Source of the DNA: Candidatus Promineofilum glycogenicum
GTDB lineage: Bacteria > Chloroflexota > Anaerolineae > Promineifilales > Promineifilaceae
Assembly (NCBI GenBank): GCA_016707605.1
Contig: JADJHJ010000001.1
Coordinates: 868,001 to 932,000 of the forward strand
Length of the DNA stretch: 64,000 bases
Reading direction: 5' to 3'
Part shown: positions 26,235 to 37,347 of the stretch, piece after piece
Layout: the number at the start of each line of letters is the position of its first letter
Position numbering within the stretch: position 1 is the first letter of the stretch
Position numbers and translations under genes: made by a program
Notes under the pieces: model-generated
Seen by the model: only the letters and a program-made list of their open reading frames with translations
What the model was told of the DNA's origin: nothing
The model's database searches: none

Positions 26235-27479
26235 GGGACGCAGGATCTGTCCAGCGCCTCCAGCGCCCAACAGGCCAGGCCCTGCTCCTGCCAGACGGCG
26301 GCATCGACCCAGACGCCATTGATCAGCAAATCCCAGTGCAGGTGATTGCCGGTCGAGAGGCCGGTCGTGCCCACCTCACCTAGCAAGTCGCCGGGGCGCA
26401 CGACCTGGCCGGGCGTGGCGTGGACGGCCGACAGGTGGTAGAAGCCGGAGAAGACGCCCAGCCCGTGATCGACGATGACCGCCCCGCCGCGCACGTAGAG
26501 CCGCTCGGCCAGCACGACCGTGCCCGCCGCCGGGGCCAGGACGGGTGTGCCGGCGTAGGCGCTGAAGTCGACGCCCTCGTGGTAGGTCAGGTAGGGGCCG
26601 CCATTATAGGAGCGGCGACCGCCGTAGGTGGCGGACTGGTATAGATAGTCATCGAGCGGCAGCCGGGAGGGGGCGTCCCACTGTGGTGTGGGCGTGACGA
26701 TGGCCCACAGCGTGCGCAGGCGGGCGCGCTCTTCGTCGCGGGCCTGCTGGTCGATCTCGGCCGCCTCGCCGGTCAGCGTCAAGTCCTGATAGTCCCACTC
26801 GCGCTCGACGAACTGCCACGGCTGCGTCCAGGCCGGGCCGTCGTCGACGCGGATGATCAGCTCCGGCCGGCCGCCGCTGAAGAACGCGCCCGTGCCGACC
26901 AGCCCCAGAAAGCGCTCGCCCTCGATAGTGGTGGCTGCCGTCTGCGCGTCCAGCCGGATGGCGACGGAGGCCGCGCCGGGGGACACAAGGCCGCGCAAAC
27001 CGAGCGCCTGCCCCGCCGCCGGCTGGCCACGGCGACACCTCCAGCGCCGCCAGACCGGGCGGCAGATCGCGGATGACACCATCGCCGGGCAGCAGCAGCG
27101 GGCGATAGAGCGGCGGGCGATAGGGGGAGGCCAGGCTGTGGCCGGCGGCCAGCGCCCACGGCGAGAGGGCGTGGCGGGCGGCCGTTTGCAGCAGGCCGCC
27201 GTCGTTGACACGCACGAGTGCGCCCGTTCGCACCGTCGCGCCGGGTGGTAGGGCGACTTCGCTGCCGATGGCCGGCTGGCGGCGACTGTTGAGGTGGGGA
27301 TTGAGGGCGCGCAAAGTCGCTTCGTCGGCGCCATAGCGCGCGGCCAGGGCGACCCACGTATCGCCCGGTTCAACCAGGTGCGTAACAGCGGGTGGCGCGT
27401 CTGTCTGACGGGCCGCCACCGATGGGGCGGCAACCAGGGCTGTTGCCAGGAAGAGCAGGATGCAGATCAGGCATTTCAC
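26231..27479 (-). CDS. Secreted LysM-M23 metallopeptidase, apparent single-base frameshift
   Basis: The gene starts at 27479 with a signal peptide ('ICILLFLATALVAAPSVAA'), then a LysM-type motif 'HLVEPGDTWVALAARYG' and 'NPHLNSRRQPAIGSEVALP'. Near 27020-27045 the reading frame changes: one extra base in CCGTGGCC would explain it. The second part holds the M23 LytM-type domain with 'YHEGVDFSAYAG' (zinc ligands H..D), 'VIVDHGLGVFSGFYHLS' and 'GNHLHWDLLING' (HxH). M23 enzymes cut peptidoglycan cross-links; LysM holds the enzyme on the wall. An intact protein would have about 415 residues. Because all catalytic motifs are intact, a sequence error is more likely than a true pseudogene. Confidence 0.8.
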
Positions 27480-27537
27480 AGGCCCATTGTAGCCATAACA
27501 GGTACGATGGACACTATCTCAGTCGCCAAAATGCCCG

Positions 27538-27566
27538 TTGACACTTATGACGCACCGTGTTATAAA
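27538..27566 (+). promoter_or_regulatory. Promoter of folK-folP with flanking inverted repeat
   Basis: -35 TTGACA (27538-27543), 17-bp spacer, -10 TATAAA (27561-27566). Half-sites ATGACGCAC (27547-27555) and GTGCGTCAT (27583-27591) flank the -10 box, as an operator would. Confidence 0.7.
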
Positions 27567-27639
27567 TATGCACAATAATGCAGTGCGTCATATAGGTCAT
27601 CCTTAACAGGGCAAACATCACATCAAGGCGGTGACCAGT

Positions 27640-28176
27640 ATGAGTCTGATGTATTTGAGTCTAGGATCAAACCTGAACGACCGGTATAGCAATTTGCAGC
27701 GGGCGATTGCCCGGTTGCAGGAGCACTTCACCATCACAGCTATCTCGCCGGTATACGCCACGCAGCCATGGGGCGATAGCGACCAGCCTTCATTCCTCAA
27801 TCTCTGCCTGGCCGCCACGACCTCCAAAGCGCCGCGCGACGTACTGCGCCTCATCAAGTCCATCGAAGTCGATCTGGGGCGACAGCCCAGCCGCCACTGG
27901 GGGCCACGGCTGATCGACATCGACATCCTCTTCTACGACAAACTGATTCTGGCCGACGACGAGTTGACCATTCCGCACCCGCACATCGCCGAGCGGGCTT
28001 TTGTGCTGGCCCCGCTGGCCGACATCATCCCCAACTTTCGTCATCCCCAGACCGGCGAGACGATTCAAGAGATGCTCGACAGCGTTGACGCGTCGGGCGT
28101 CGAGCGGCTGTTGGAAATGCAATTCCCCACCTCCGCCCGCGACTACGTTCCGGGCCGAGACCAGGTGGCGAGCTGA
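27640..28176 (+). CDS. folK: 2-amino-4-hydroxy-6-hydroxymethyldihydropteridine diphosphokinase (HPPK)
   Basis: A protein of 178 residues with the HPPK start 'YLSLGSNLNDR', the signature 'RLIDIDILFYD' with the two Mg-binding Asp residues, and 'PHPHIAERAFVLAPL'. It transfers pyrophosphate from ATP to the pterin in folate synthesis. AAGGCGGTGA lies 5 bases before ATG 27640, which decides the start; a GTG at 27631 lies inside this ribosome site. folP follows 27 bases after the stop, so the two consecutive steps of folate synthesis are in one operon. Confidence 0.95.
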   Translation: MSLMYLSLGSNLNDRYSNLQRAIARLQEHFTITAISPVYATQPWGDSDQPSFLNLCLAATTSKAPRDVLRLIKSIEVDLGRQPSRHWGPRLIDIDILFYDKLILADDELTIPHPHIAERAFVLAPLADIIPNFRHPQTGETIQEMLDSVDASGVERLLEMQFPTSARDYVPGRDQVAS

Positions 28177-28203
28177 CCGCGCCCCGCGTAGGCGCCTGAT
28201 GCC

Positions 28204-29121
28204 ATGACGTTTGAATGGGGTCAACGCACCTACGTGATGGGGATCATCAACGCCACGCCGGATAGCTTCTCCGGCGACGGCGTGGCCGCTGCGCCGGAGC
28301 CGGGTGCTCGGGGCGACAGCGAAACCGAAGCGATCGCGGCGCGAGCCGTGGAACAGGCGCGCCGTTTTCTGGCCGACGGAGCCGACATTCTGGACGTGGG
28401 TGGCGAGAGCACGCGCCCCGGCAGCGTGCCGGTGACGACTGAAGAGGAAGTGGCGCGGGTCGTGCCCGTCGTGCGCGCCCTGCGGTCGGCTTTCGGCGAG
28501 GCGACGATCTCGGTCGATACCTATCGCGCGGCGGTGGCCGCGGCGGCGCTGGCGGCCGGCGCGGACTGGATCAACGACGTCTGGGGTCTGCGGATGGACC
28601 CCGACATGGCGGCATTGGCGGCCGAACGCGGCTGCCCGGTCGTCATCATGCACAACCGCAGCAAGCCGAAAGATGTAGCCCAGGAGCAGCGCCTGGGCGG
28701 TCGTTACGTAGGCATTCGCTACGACGATCTGTTGGGCGACATCGCCCGCGAACTGACCGAACAGATGGAGATCGCCTTCGCCGCCGGGGTGCGCGAGGAA
28801 CGGATCATCCTCGATCCGGGCGTCGGCTTCGGCAAGACGGTGGAGCAGAACGTGGAACTACTGGATCGCCTGCGCGAGTTGAAGTCATTGGGCCGGCCGC
28901 TGCTCATCGGCCCATCGCGCAAGTCGTTTATCGGCTATACGCTCGACCTGCCGCCCGACGACCGGGTGGAAGGGACGGCGGCGGCCGTAGCCATCGGCAT
29001 CGACCGCGGGGCCGACATTGTGCGCGTCCACGACGTGCGGGCCATCGCCCGCGTGGCGCGCATGACAGACCGCATTGTGAGGCGAGCCGCCCCGGCCCAA
29101 CCTGGCGGCGCGCCCCCTTAA
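28204..29121 (+). CDS. folP: Dihydropteroate synthase
   Basis: A TIM-barrel protein of 305 residues. 'MGIINATPDSFSGDG' and 'ILDVGGESTRPGS' are the two DHPS signatures; 'DWINDVWGL', 'VIMHNRS', 'LDPGVGFGKT' and 'GPSRKSFIG' complete the pterin and pABA sites. It joins the pterin pyrophosphate made after FolK to p-aminobenzoate. There are 15-20 more residues than usual between the two signatures ('AAPEPGARGDSETEA'). The start codon has no clear Shine-Dalgarno motif. Confidence 0.95.
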   Translation: MTFEWGQRTYVMGIINATPDSFSGDGVAAAPEPGARGDSETEAIAARAVEQARRFLADGADILDVGGESTRPGSVPVTTEEEVARVVPVVRALRSAFGEATISVDTYRAAVAAAALAAGADWINDVWGLRMDPDMAALAAERGCPVVIMHNRSKPKDVAQEQRLGGRYVGIRYDDLLGDIARELTEQMEIAFAAGVREERIILDPGVGFGKTVEQNVELLDRLRELKSLGRPLLIGPSRKSFIGYTLDLPPDDRVEGTAAAVAIGIDRGADIVRVHDVRAIARVARMTDRIVRRAAPAQPGGAPP

Positions 29122-29166
29122 TATTCGTCTACTCACTCTGTTGGACAGGTTGTGGAGGAGTGTACC

Positions 29167-30258
29167 ATGTTGGATTTTCGTCCAGATGAAGAGCAGAAGA
29201 TGCTGACCGACACAATCGCCCGCTTTGCGCGTGAGCGTCTGCGGAAGGTCTACCGCGACGCCGAGGAAGAGGGCGAAGTGCCGCAGCAGATAGTGCAAGC
29301 CGGCTGGGAGATCGGCCTGCTGCCGACGGCCGTCCCCGAAGCGTATGGCGGCTTCGGCGAGTATTCGGCCGTCACCGGCGCGCTGGCCTTCGAGGAGTTG
29401 GCCTGGGGCGATCTGGCGGCGACGCTGGCCATCATGACGCCCAATCTGTTGGCCGTGCCGGTCATGCTGTGCGGCACCGAGGCGCAGCGCGAGACCTACC
29501 TGCCGCCCTGCTGCCAGGACGCGCCGCCCCAGGTGACCGGGGCGCTCATCGAGCCGGTCGTCCAGTTCAGCCCCTACCGCCTGAAGACGACGGCCGTGCG
29601 CGACGGCGACGCCTACGTGCTGAACGGCGCGAAGACCTTCGTCCCCCTGGCCGACGAGGCCGAGACAATCCTCATCTACGCCAACGAGGGCGGCCAGACG
29701 CAGGCCTTCCTGGTTGCGGCGGGCACGCCCGGCCTGACCGTGGGCAAACGCGACAAGCTGATGGGCGTCAAGGCCCTCTCCACTAACTTTGTGACCCTGG
29801 CCGACTGCCGCGTGCCGGCCGAGAACAAGCTGGGCGGCGAGGCGGGCATCAACTTCAGCCTGCTGCTCAACCACAGCCGCGTGGCCCTGGGCGCGGCGGC
29901 CGTCGGTGTGGCCCGCGCCGGCTTCGAGTATGCCCGCGACTACGCCAAGCAGCGCGTCCAGTTCGGCGAGCCAATCGCCCACCGCCAATCCATCGCCTTC
30001 ATGCTGGCCGACATGGCCACCGAGGTTGACGAGGCTCGTCTGCTGGTCTGGGAGACGGCCTGGCTGCTCGACCAGGGGCAGGACGCCACGCGCGAGGCGA
30101 CGATCATGAAGCAGCAGATCGACCGCATGGTCGTCCAGGTGGCCGACCGCGCCCTGCAAGTGCTGGGCGGCTACGGTTATATCCGCGAGTATCCGGTCGA
30201 GCTGTGGCTGCGCAACGCGCGCGGCTTTGCCAGCTTTGACGGGTTGGCGATCATCTAG
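29167..30258 (+). CDS. Acyl-CoA dehydrogenase, copy 1
   Basis: A protein of 363 residues with the ordered acyl-CoA dehydrogenase domains: helical N-domain, beta middle domain ('TGALIEPVVQFSPYRLKTTAV') and C-terminal helices with 'YAKQRVQFGEPIAHRQSIAFMLADM' and 'QVLGGYGYIREYPVE'. It oxidises acyl-CoA to trans-2-enoyl-CoA with FAD and passes electrons to ETF. The usual middle-domain sequence 'AxTExxxGSD' is altered to 'GALIEPVVQFSPY', so substrate binding may differ. ATG 29167 follows TGGAGGAG at a good distance. It is first in a block of two dehydrogenases, a FadB-like protein and a thiolase. Confidence 0.9.
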   Translation: MLDFRPDEEQKMLTDTIARFARERLRKVYRDAEEEGEVPQQIVQAGWEIGLLPTAVPEAYGGFGEYSAVTGALAFEELAWGDLAATLAIMTPNLLAVPVMLCGTEAQRETYLPPCCQDAPPQVTGALIEPVVQFSPYRLKTTAVRDGDAYVLNGAKTFVPLADEAETILIYANEGGQTQAFLVAAGTPGLTVGKRDKLMGVKALSTNFVTLADCRVPAENKLGGEAGINFSLLLNHSRVALGAAAVGVARAGFEYARDYAKQRVQFGEPIAHRQSIAFMLADMATEVDEARLLVWETAWLLDQGQDATREATIMKQQIDRMVVQVADRALQVLGGYGYIREYPVELWLRNARGFASFDGLAII

Positions 30259-30290
30259 CACGGCGAGAGAAGCGCACACGAGGAACACCC

Positions 30291-31565
<1,275 letters not shown>

Positions 31566-31578
31566 AAGTCTTGGGCTA

Positions 31579-31614
31579 TTGGGGCGGCGGGCGGACTTCC
31601 GTCCGCCGCCCCAA
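31579..31614. repeat. GGGGCGGCGGGCGGA palindrome inside the beta-oxidation operon
   Basis: An 18-bp inverted repeat (one G-T pair, 2-base loop, core GGGGCGGCGGGCGGA) lies between the second acyl-CoA dehydrogenase and the FadB-like gene. It could act as a processing or attenuating hairpin. Confidence 0.7.
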
Positions 31615-31638
31615 TGGCCCGTGAAGAGGAGCGCGCAC

Positions 31639-34032
31639 ATGAGCTATCGAATTGATAAGGTGGGCATCGTCGGCGCGGGGACGATGGGCGGCGGCATCGC
31701 GGCCCACCTGGCCAACATCGGCATTCCCGTGGTGCTGCTGGACATCGTTCCGCCGGACCTGAGCGAGGCGGAGCAGAACAACCCGGCGGCGCGCAACCGC
31801 ATCGTCAACTCGCTCTATGACCGCATGGCCAAGGCGCGGCCGGCCAATCTGGCCCGCGCCGACCGGGGCGACCTGATCACTCTGGGCAATCTGGAGGACG
31901 ACTTCGACAAGCTGGCCGATTGCGACTGGATCATCGAGGTCATTATCGAACAACTGGAGCCGAAGCAGGCGCTCATGGCCCGGCTGGAGGCGATCCGCAA
32001 GCCGCGGGCCATCGTCAGCAGCAACACGTCGGGCATTCCCATCGGCCAGATCGCCGCCGGGCGCTCGGCCGAGTTTCGCGCCCACTTCCTGGGCACCCAC
32101 TTCTTCAACCCGCCGCGCTACCTGAAGCTGCTGGAGATCATCCCCACGGCCGATACCGCGCCCGAAGTGGTCGAGTTCATGAAGACCTTCGGCAGCGAGA
32201 CGCTGGGCAAGGGCGTTGTCGTCTGCAAGGACACGCCCAACTTCATCGGCAACCGCTTCTTCGCCGTGGCCTCGTCCTTTGGCCTGGAGTCGGCGCTGAG
32301 CGAGGGGTACACCATCCCCGAAATCGACGCCATCACCGGCCCGACCATCGGCCGGCCCAAGACGGCCACCTTCCGCCTGCTCGACCTGGTGGGCCTGGAC
32401 GTGATGGCCCACGTCAACCGCAACCTCTATGACGCCGTGCCCCACGACGCCTACCGCGAGGCGCTGCGGCCGGAGCGCACCTCGGCGCTGATGCAGGGGA
32501 TGCTCGACCGTAAGTGGCTGGGCAACAAGGTTAAGCAGGGCTTCTACAAAGAGGAGCGGGTCGGCGGCAAGCGCGAGTTCTGGACGCTGAATCCGCAGAC
32601 GATGGAATATGAAGCCGCGCCCAAGATTCGCTTCGACTCCATCGGCGCGGTGCGCAACGTCGAAGACCTGGGCGAGCGGTTGCGCAAGTTGCTGCAATTC
32701 GACGACCGCGCGGCCAACTACATCCGCCGGATGCTCTACTACGGCTTCGCCTACGCCGCCTACGTCACGCCGGAGATCGCCTATCGTCTGTCCGACGTGG
32801 ACGCGGCCATGCGCTGGGGCTTCGGCCACGAGGCCGGGCCGTTCGAGATGTGGGACATGCTGGGCGTGGCCGAGACGGCGGCCAAGATGGAGGCCGAGGG
32901 GTTCGAGGTCGCGCCGTGGGTGAAGGAGATGCTGGCCACGGGCCACGACTGCTTCTACAAGTCCAACGGCGAGCGCAATGACTACGACTTCGAGACGAAG
33001 TCCTACCGGCCGCTGGCCGCCGACAAGAACGTCATCCTCGTCAGCGAGCTGCGCGCCGCGGGCAAGACCGTCGAGCGCAACGGCAGCGCCAGCCTGCACG
33101 ACATGGGCGACGGGGTGGCCCTGTTCGAGTTCCACGCCAAGATGAACGCCATCGATCAGGACATCATCGACATGGCCTTCAAGGCGCTGGAGCGGCTGGA
33201 CAGCGACTTCGACGCGCTGGTCATCGGCAACAACGGCGAGCACTTCTGCGCCGGGGCCAACCTGTTCGCCGTCGGCGTGGCCGCGGCCCAGGGGCAGTTC
33301 GAGGCCCTGGACACGATGATCAGGGCGCTGCAAACGGCGACCTTCAACCTGCGCCACGCGCCCAAGCCGGTCGTCACCGCGCCGCACCAGATGGCGCTGG
33401 GCGGCGGGGTGGAGATGGCGATGGCCGGCTGGGAGGCGGTGGCCGACCATGAAGTCTACATGGGCCTGGTCGAGTTCGGCGTCGGGCTGTTGCCGGCCGG
33501 CGGCGGCTGCAAGGAAACGCTGCGGCGCAAGGTCAACCCGGTCATGCGCGCCGCCAACGCCGACGTGCTGCCCGCGCTACAAGAGGCGTTCGAGCAGATC
33601 GCCCTGGCCAAGGTTGGCGCGAGCGCCTGGGAGGCTAAGGCGATGGGCTATCTCGCGCCAAAAGACACCATCGTTATGAATAGCGACCACCGCCTGGCGC
33701 GGGCCAAGCAGCGGGCGCTGCAACTGGTGGCGTCCGGGGCGCAACCGCCGGAGGTGGAGAAGATCTACGCCGCCGGGCGTGACGCGCTATATGCGCTGAA
33801 GCTGGGCATTCGCTCGCTGGCCTGGGGCGGCTTCGCCTCGGAGCACGACGCCAAGATCGCCGGCAAGATCGCCACCGTGCTGTGCGGCGGCGACATCAGC
33901 GGCGCGGCGTGGGTCGATCCGTGGTACATTCTCGACCTGGAGCGCGAGGCGTTCCTGTCGCTGCTGGGCGAAGAGAAGACGCGCGAGCGCATGATGCACA
34001 TGTTGCAGACGGGCAAACCGCTGCGGAACTAA
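31639..34032 (+). CDS. 3-hydroxyacyl-CoA dehydrogenase / enoyl-CoA hydratase fusion
   Basis: A protein of 797 residues. The N-terminal NAD-binding domain has 'VGIVGAGTMGGGIAAHLA' and 'CKDTPNFIGNRFF'. The C-terminal crotonase domain has 'CAGANLFAVGVAAAQG' and 'MALGGGVEMAMAGW'. The order dehydrogenase then hydratase is the reverse of E. coli FadB and matches the bacterial FadN type. It carries out the hydration and oxidation steps of beta-oxidation. ATG 31639 follows GAAGAGGAG. The thiolase gene after it completes the cycle. Confidence 0.93.
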   Translation: MSYRIDKVGIVGAGTMGGGIAAHLANIGIPVVLLDIVPPDLSEAEQNNPAARNRIVNSLYDRMAKARPANLARADRGDLITLGNLEDDFDKLADCDWIIEVIIEQLEPKQALMARLEAIRKPRAIVSSNTSGIPIGQIAAGRSAEFRAHFLGTHFFNPPRYLKLLEIIPTADTAPEVVEFMKTFGSETLGKGVVVCKDTPNFIGNRFFAVASSFGLESALSEGYTIPEIDAITGPTIGRPKTATFRLLDLVGLDVMAHVNRNLYDAVPHDAYREALRPERTSALMQGMLDRKWLGNKVKQGFYKEERVGGKREFWTLNPQTMEYEAAPKIRFDSIGAVRNVEDLGERLRKLLQFDDRAANYIRRMLYYGFAYAAYVTPEIAYRLSDVDAAMRWGFGHEAGPFEMWDMLGVAETAAKMEAEGFEVAPWVKEMLATGHDCFYKSNGERNDYDFETKSYRPLAADKNVILVSELRAAGKTVERNGSASLHDMGDGVALFEFHAKMNAIDQDIIDMAFKALERLDSDFDALVIGNNGEHFCAGANLFAVGVAAAQGQFEALDTMIRALQTATFNLRHAPKPVVTAPHQMALGGGVEMAMAGWEAVADHEVYMGLVEFGVGLLPAGGGCKETLRRKVNPVMRAANADVLPALQEAFEQIALAKVGASAWEAKAMGYLAPKDTIVMNSDHRLARAKQRALQLVASGAQPPEVEKIYAAGRDALYALKLGIRSLAWGGFASEHDAKIAGKIATVLCGGDISGAAWVDPWYILDLEREAFLSLLGEEKTRERMMHMLQTGKPLRN

Positions 34033-34037
34033 GATTT

Positions 34038-34130
34038 TGGAACCACAGATTACGCAGATTACACAGATTTCAGAACGATCACACTAACAGGTTCTTAAAT
34101 CTGTGGAATCTGTGTAATCTGTGGTTGCTC
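34038..34130. repeat. ACCACAGATTACGCAGATTACACAG palindromic repeat
   Basis: The left arm starts AACCACAGATTACGCAG. The right arm (about 34096-34128) is its reverse complement (AATCTGTGTAATCTGTGGTT). The arms are about 30 bases each. It lies between the FadB-like gene and the thiolase gene in the same operon. Confidence 0.85.
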
Positions 34131-34151
34131 TCTTTAAGGAGTTCACAGAGT

Positions 34152-35333
<1,182 letters not shown>

Positions 35334-35335
35334 TG

Positions 35336-35415
35336 GGTCAGTAAGTCAGTAAGTCAGTAGGTCAGTAGGTCACCGACCTACTGACCTACTGACCTACTGA
35401 CCTACTGACCTACTG
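35336..35415. repeat. GGTCAGTAGGTCAGTAGG / GACCTACTGACCTACTG palindrome
   Basis: The left arm (35336-35372) is made of GTCAGTAAGTCAGTAGG units and the right arm (35375-35415) of the complementary GACCTACT units, with a 2-base centre. It lies between the convergent thiolase and dodecin genes and touches the dodecin stop codon. Confidence 0.85.
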
Positions 35416-35416
35416 G

Positions 35417-35626
35417 CTACTCGCTGCTATCATACTTAAACGAGATCATCACCCGCGCCCGGTACTCGACGATCTCATCGTCGTCCAGGCGAATGTCGAG
35501 CTTGGTGATCTCCGCCACGCGCAGATCGCGCAGCGACGCGCCGGCCGTCTCGATAGCCACACGGGCGGCCTCTTCCCACGATACCGTGCTGGTTCCCACG
35601 ACCTCGATCACTTTGTAGACGCTCAT
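35417..35626 (-). CDS. Dodecin family flavin-binding protein
   Basis: A protein of 69 residues that matches dodecin throughout: 'VYKVIEVVGTSTVSWEEAARVAIETA' and 'RVAEITKLDIRLDDDEIVEYRARVMISFKY'. Dodecins form hollow dodecamers that store flavins or CoA and buffer free flavin. In the bacterial form, the position before the helix contacts flavin. AGGAGCACCAAG precedes the start. The gene stands alone and could serve the nearby flavin-dependent acyl-CoA dehydrogenases. Confidence 0.95.
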   Translation of the reverse strand: MSVYKVIEVVGTSTVSWEEAARVAIETAGASLRDLRVAEITKLDIRLDDDEIVEYRARVMISFKYDSSE

Positions 35627-35714
35627 CTTGGTGCTCCTTGCCCGGCCGGGTGGGCCGGGCGATGATGGCGGGACGGCGGCCGTGCGGCGCGCTGTTGCCC
35701 GCCAACTATATTAT

Positions 35715-35735
35715 GCGCCGCTGGGTTAGCGGCGC
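35715..35735 (-). terminator. Hairpin after deoxynucleoside kinase
   Basis: Perfect 8-bp stem GCGCCGCT with a 5-base loop, about 40 bases after the kinase stop and upstream of dodecin. No long U run follows. Confidence 0.45.
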
Positions 35736-35777
35736 GAATTGCCGACTGTCACCAGCTTAGCGGCCGAACGTCACGAG

Positions 35778-36416
35778 TCACTCTAGTGCCAGGTAGTCGC
35801 GGCCGTGCAGCCGGTCGGAGATGCGCTGCCAAATCTGATCCAGGTGCTCGTCATACTGCACGTAGTCGAGGTTGTCGGTGTCCACGGTCAGCACCGGGCT
35901 GAGGGTGAAGCTGGCCGACCACTCGTCATAGAGCCGGTTGAGATCGTGCAGGTAGCTGTCGGCGATGTTGCGCTCGTAGTCGCGCCCGCGCCCGGTGATG
36001 CGGCGGCGCAACGTGGGCACGGAGGCGCGGAGGTAAATGACCAGGTCGGGCGGCCGCAGCATCCGGGTCAGGGTCTGGTAGAGGTCGAAGTAAGAACCCC
36101 AGTCACGTTCGCTGAGGTGTCCCTGGTGGTACAGGTTGCGGGCGAAGATCTCGGCGTCCTCGTAGACGCTGCGATCCTGCAGGACGGGGCTGGGGCGTTG
36201 CAACAGGTCGTGGTGCTGTTGCAGACGGCGAACCAGGAAGAAGACCTGCGAGTGAAAGCTCCAGCGATTCATGTCGGCGTAGAAGTCGGCCAGGTAGGGG
36301 TTCTCGGTGACGGCCTCGAACACCGGTTCCCAGCCCAGTTTGGTCGATAAAAGGGATACGAGCGTGGACTTGCCCACGCCGATGTTGCCCGCGATGGTGA
36401 CGAAGTAGGTCGGCAT
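35778..36416 (-). CDS. Deoxynucleoside kinase (dNK/dGK-dCK family)
   Basis: A protein of 212 residues. The P-loop 'GNIGVGKST' (10-18), 'LQDRSVYEDAEIF' (ERS/DRS motif with catalytic Asp/Glu) and the lid 'RRRITGRGRDYERNI' define the family. It phosphorylates deoxyribonucleosides with ATP in salvage. ATG 36416 is chosen because homology begins at 'YFVTIAGNIG'; the open frame continues upstream without coding character. Confidence 0.93.
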   Translation of the reverse strand: MPTYFVTIAGNIGVGKSTLVSLLSTKLGWEPVFEAVTENPYLADFYADMNRWSFHSQVFFLVRRLQQHHDLLQRPSPVLQDRSVYEDAEIFARNLYHQGHLSERDWGSYFDLYQTLTRMLRPPDLVIYLRASVPTLRRRITGRGRDYERNIADSYLHDLNRLYDEWSASFTLSPVLTVDTDNLDYVQYDEHLDQIWQRISDRLHGRDYLALE

Positions 36417-36455
36417 AGTTGTTCGCGTCTCCGGCGGTGGTGGCTCCGTGGAATA

Positions 36456-36489
36456 TGACAAATCGTATGCCAAAACCTGACATTTGTCA
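36456..36489. promoter_or_regulatory. Inverted repeat between divergent genes
   Basis: TGACAAAT (36456-36463) and ATTTGTCA (36482-36489) in the intergenic region between the deoxynucleoside kinase and the small Cys-containing protein. It could be a regulator site; no regulator is identified. Confidence 0.35.
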
Positions 36490-36590
36490 CTATTGCCCGC
36501 TGCCGAATGTGCTAAAGTAAAGATTGGGCAAACTCTCGATGCAGTCTGGCTGCGTCCGGGAGTAGGCCTACACGGGCAAGGAGGTCCGAT

Positions 36591-36902
36591 ATGCGTGTAG
36601 TGATCGATCGTGACCTGTGTGATGCCAGCCTGCCGTTCTGCCAGCGTTGTTCGGCGGCCTTCATCCGCTATCCGGAAGGCAGCGACCGGCAATGCATCCG
36701 TCAAATCATTGATGATGGCAGCGACTTGCTGACGATTGTGATGGAAACCGACGGCCGCCATCTGGTCATCGAGTTATCCGAAGAGGAGCGCGAACTGGCG
36801 AGCGTCGAGGGCTGGGAGGCGCTGGCCGACTTTGACCCGGCGCTGTTCCGCGTTGGGGCTATGGAGCGTTGGCACCATTTAAGCACGCTGCCGGTTAACT
36901 GA
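36591..36902 (+). CDS. Small conserved-looking protein with N-terminal cysteines, unknown
   Basis: A protein of 103 residues after a very strong Shine-Dalgarno sequence AAGGAGGTCC. The N-terminus 'VVIDRDLCDASLPFCQRC' places three Cys (residues 9, 16, 19) in a pattern like an incomplete iron-sulfur or zinc site, with a fourth Cys at 34. The rest is acidic with an 'IELSEEERELASVEGW' helix. No family is recognised with confidence. A metal-binding role is inference from the Cys spacing only. It stands alone, divergent from the deoxynucleoside kinase and convergent with the acetyltransferase. Confidence 0.6.
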   Translation: MRVVIDRDLCDASLPFCQRCSAAFIRYPEGSDRQCIRQIIDDGSDLLTIVMETDGRHLVIELSEEERELASVEGWEALADFDPALFRVGAMERWHHLSTLPVN

Positions 36903-36903
36903 A

Positions 36904-37347
36904 TCAGCCCGGCGCGGCCATGCGATAGCGCACCTTCTCCTCGCTGACAATCCGCAGGCCCAGCCGTTCGTATAGTCGTCGCGCCGGTTCATTGCTCTTC
37001 AAGACGTGCAGCGTCAGCGGTACGCCGTTCGCTTGCGCCCGGGCCAGCAGCGCCTGGACAATGGCCGCGCCGATGCCTCGCCCCTGATAGGCGGGTAGTA
37101 ACTCGATGAGGCTGAGATAGAGTTCGTCCGGCCGCGCTTCGACGACCAACACTCCCACGTCACGCCCCTCTACCTGGATAATCTGCCGCGGCTGCGGATC
37201 GAACTTGCGGCGAAAGTACTCCTGCTGCCAATCATCGTGCCAGCCCCAGATCGTCTCGATGTACGGGCGCATGGCCGCGCGGTGCAGGGCGAAGAGGAAG
37301 TCATAGTCCTCCGGCGTGGCCGGGCGCAAAGAGTAGGCGGTGGTCAT
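36904..37347 (-). CDS. GNAT-family N-acetyltransferase
   Basis: A protein of 147 residues. 'LLPAYQGRGIGAAIVQALL' is the acetyl-CoA binding motif A (Q/R-x-x-G-x-G) and 'LHVLKSNEPARRLYERLGLRIV' is motif B. The gene starts with an ATGA overlap on the stop codon of the alcohol dehydrogenase and is the last gene of that operon. The substrate is unknown. Confidence 0.9.
   Translation of the reverse strand: MTTAYSLRPATPEDYDFLFALHRAAMRPYIETIWGWHDDWQQEYFRRKFDPQPRQIIQVEGRDVGVLVVEARPDELYLSLIELLPAYQGRGIGAAIVQALLARAQANGVPLTLHVLKSNEPARRLYERLGLRIVSEEKVRYRMAAPG

Noticed and set aside
26231..27479. M23/LysM gene as a true pseudogene
   Set aside because: All catalytic and binding motifs remain and one base restores the frame; similar single-base slips in metK make sequence error more likely.
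31576..33450. Long minus-strand open frame of 624 codons
   Set aside because: It is antisense to the FadB-like gene, which has full family motifs; the antisense translation is low-complexity.
35336..35415. CRISPR-like array of regularly spaced short repeats
   Set aside because: The units are contiguous 8-base tandem repeats with no unique spacers, the two halves are reverse complements, and no cas gene is nearby.
36456..36489. NrdR box for the deoxynucleoside kinase
   Set aside because: The TGACAAAT inverted repeat does not match the ACAC/GTGT pattern of NrdR sites.
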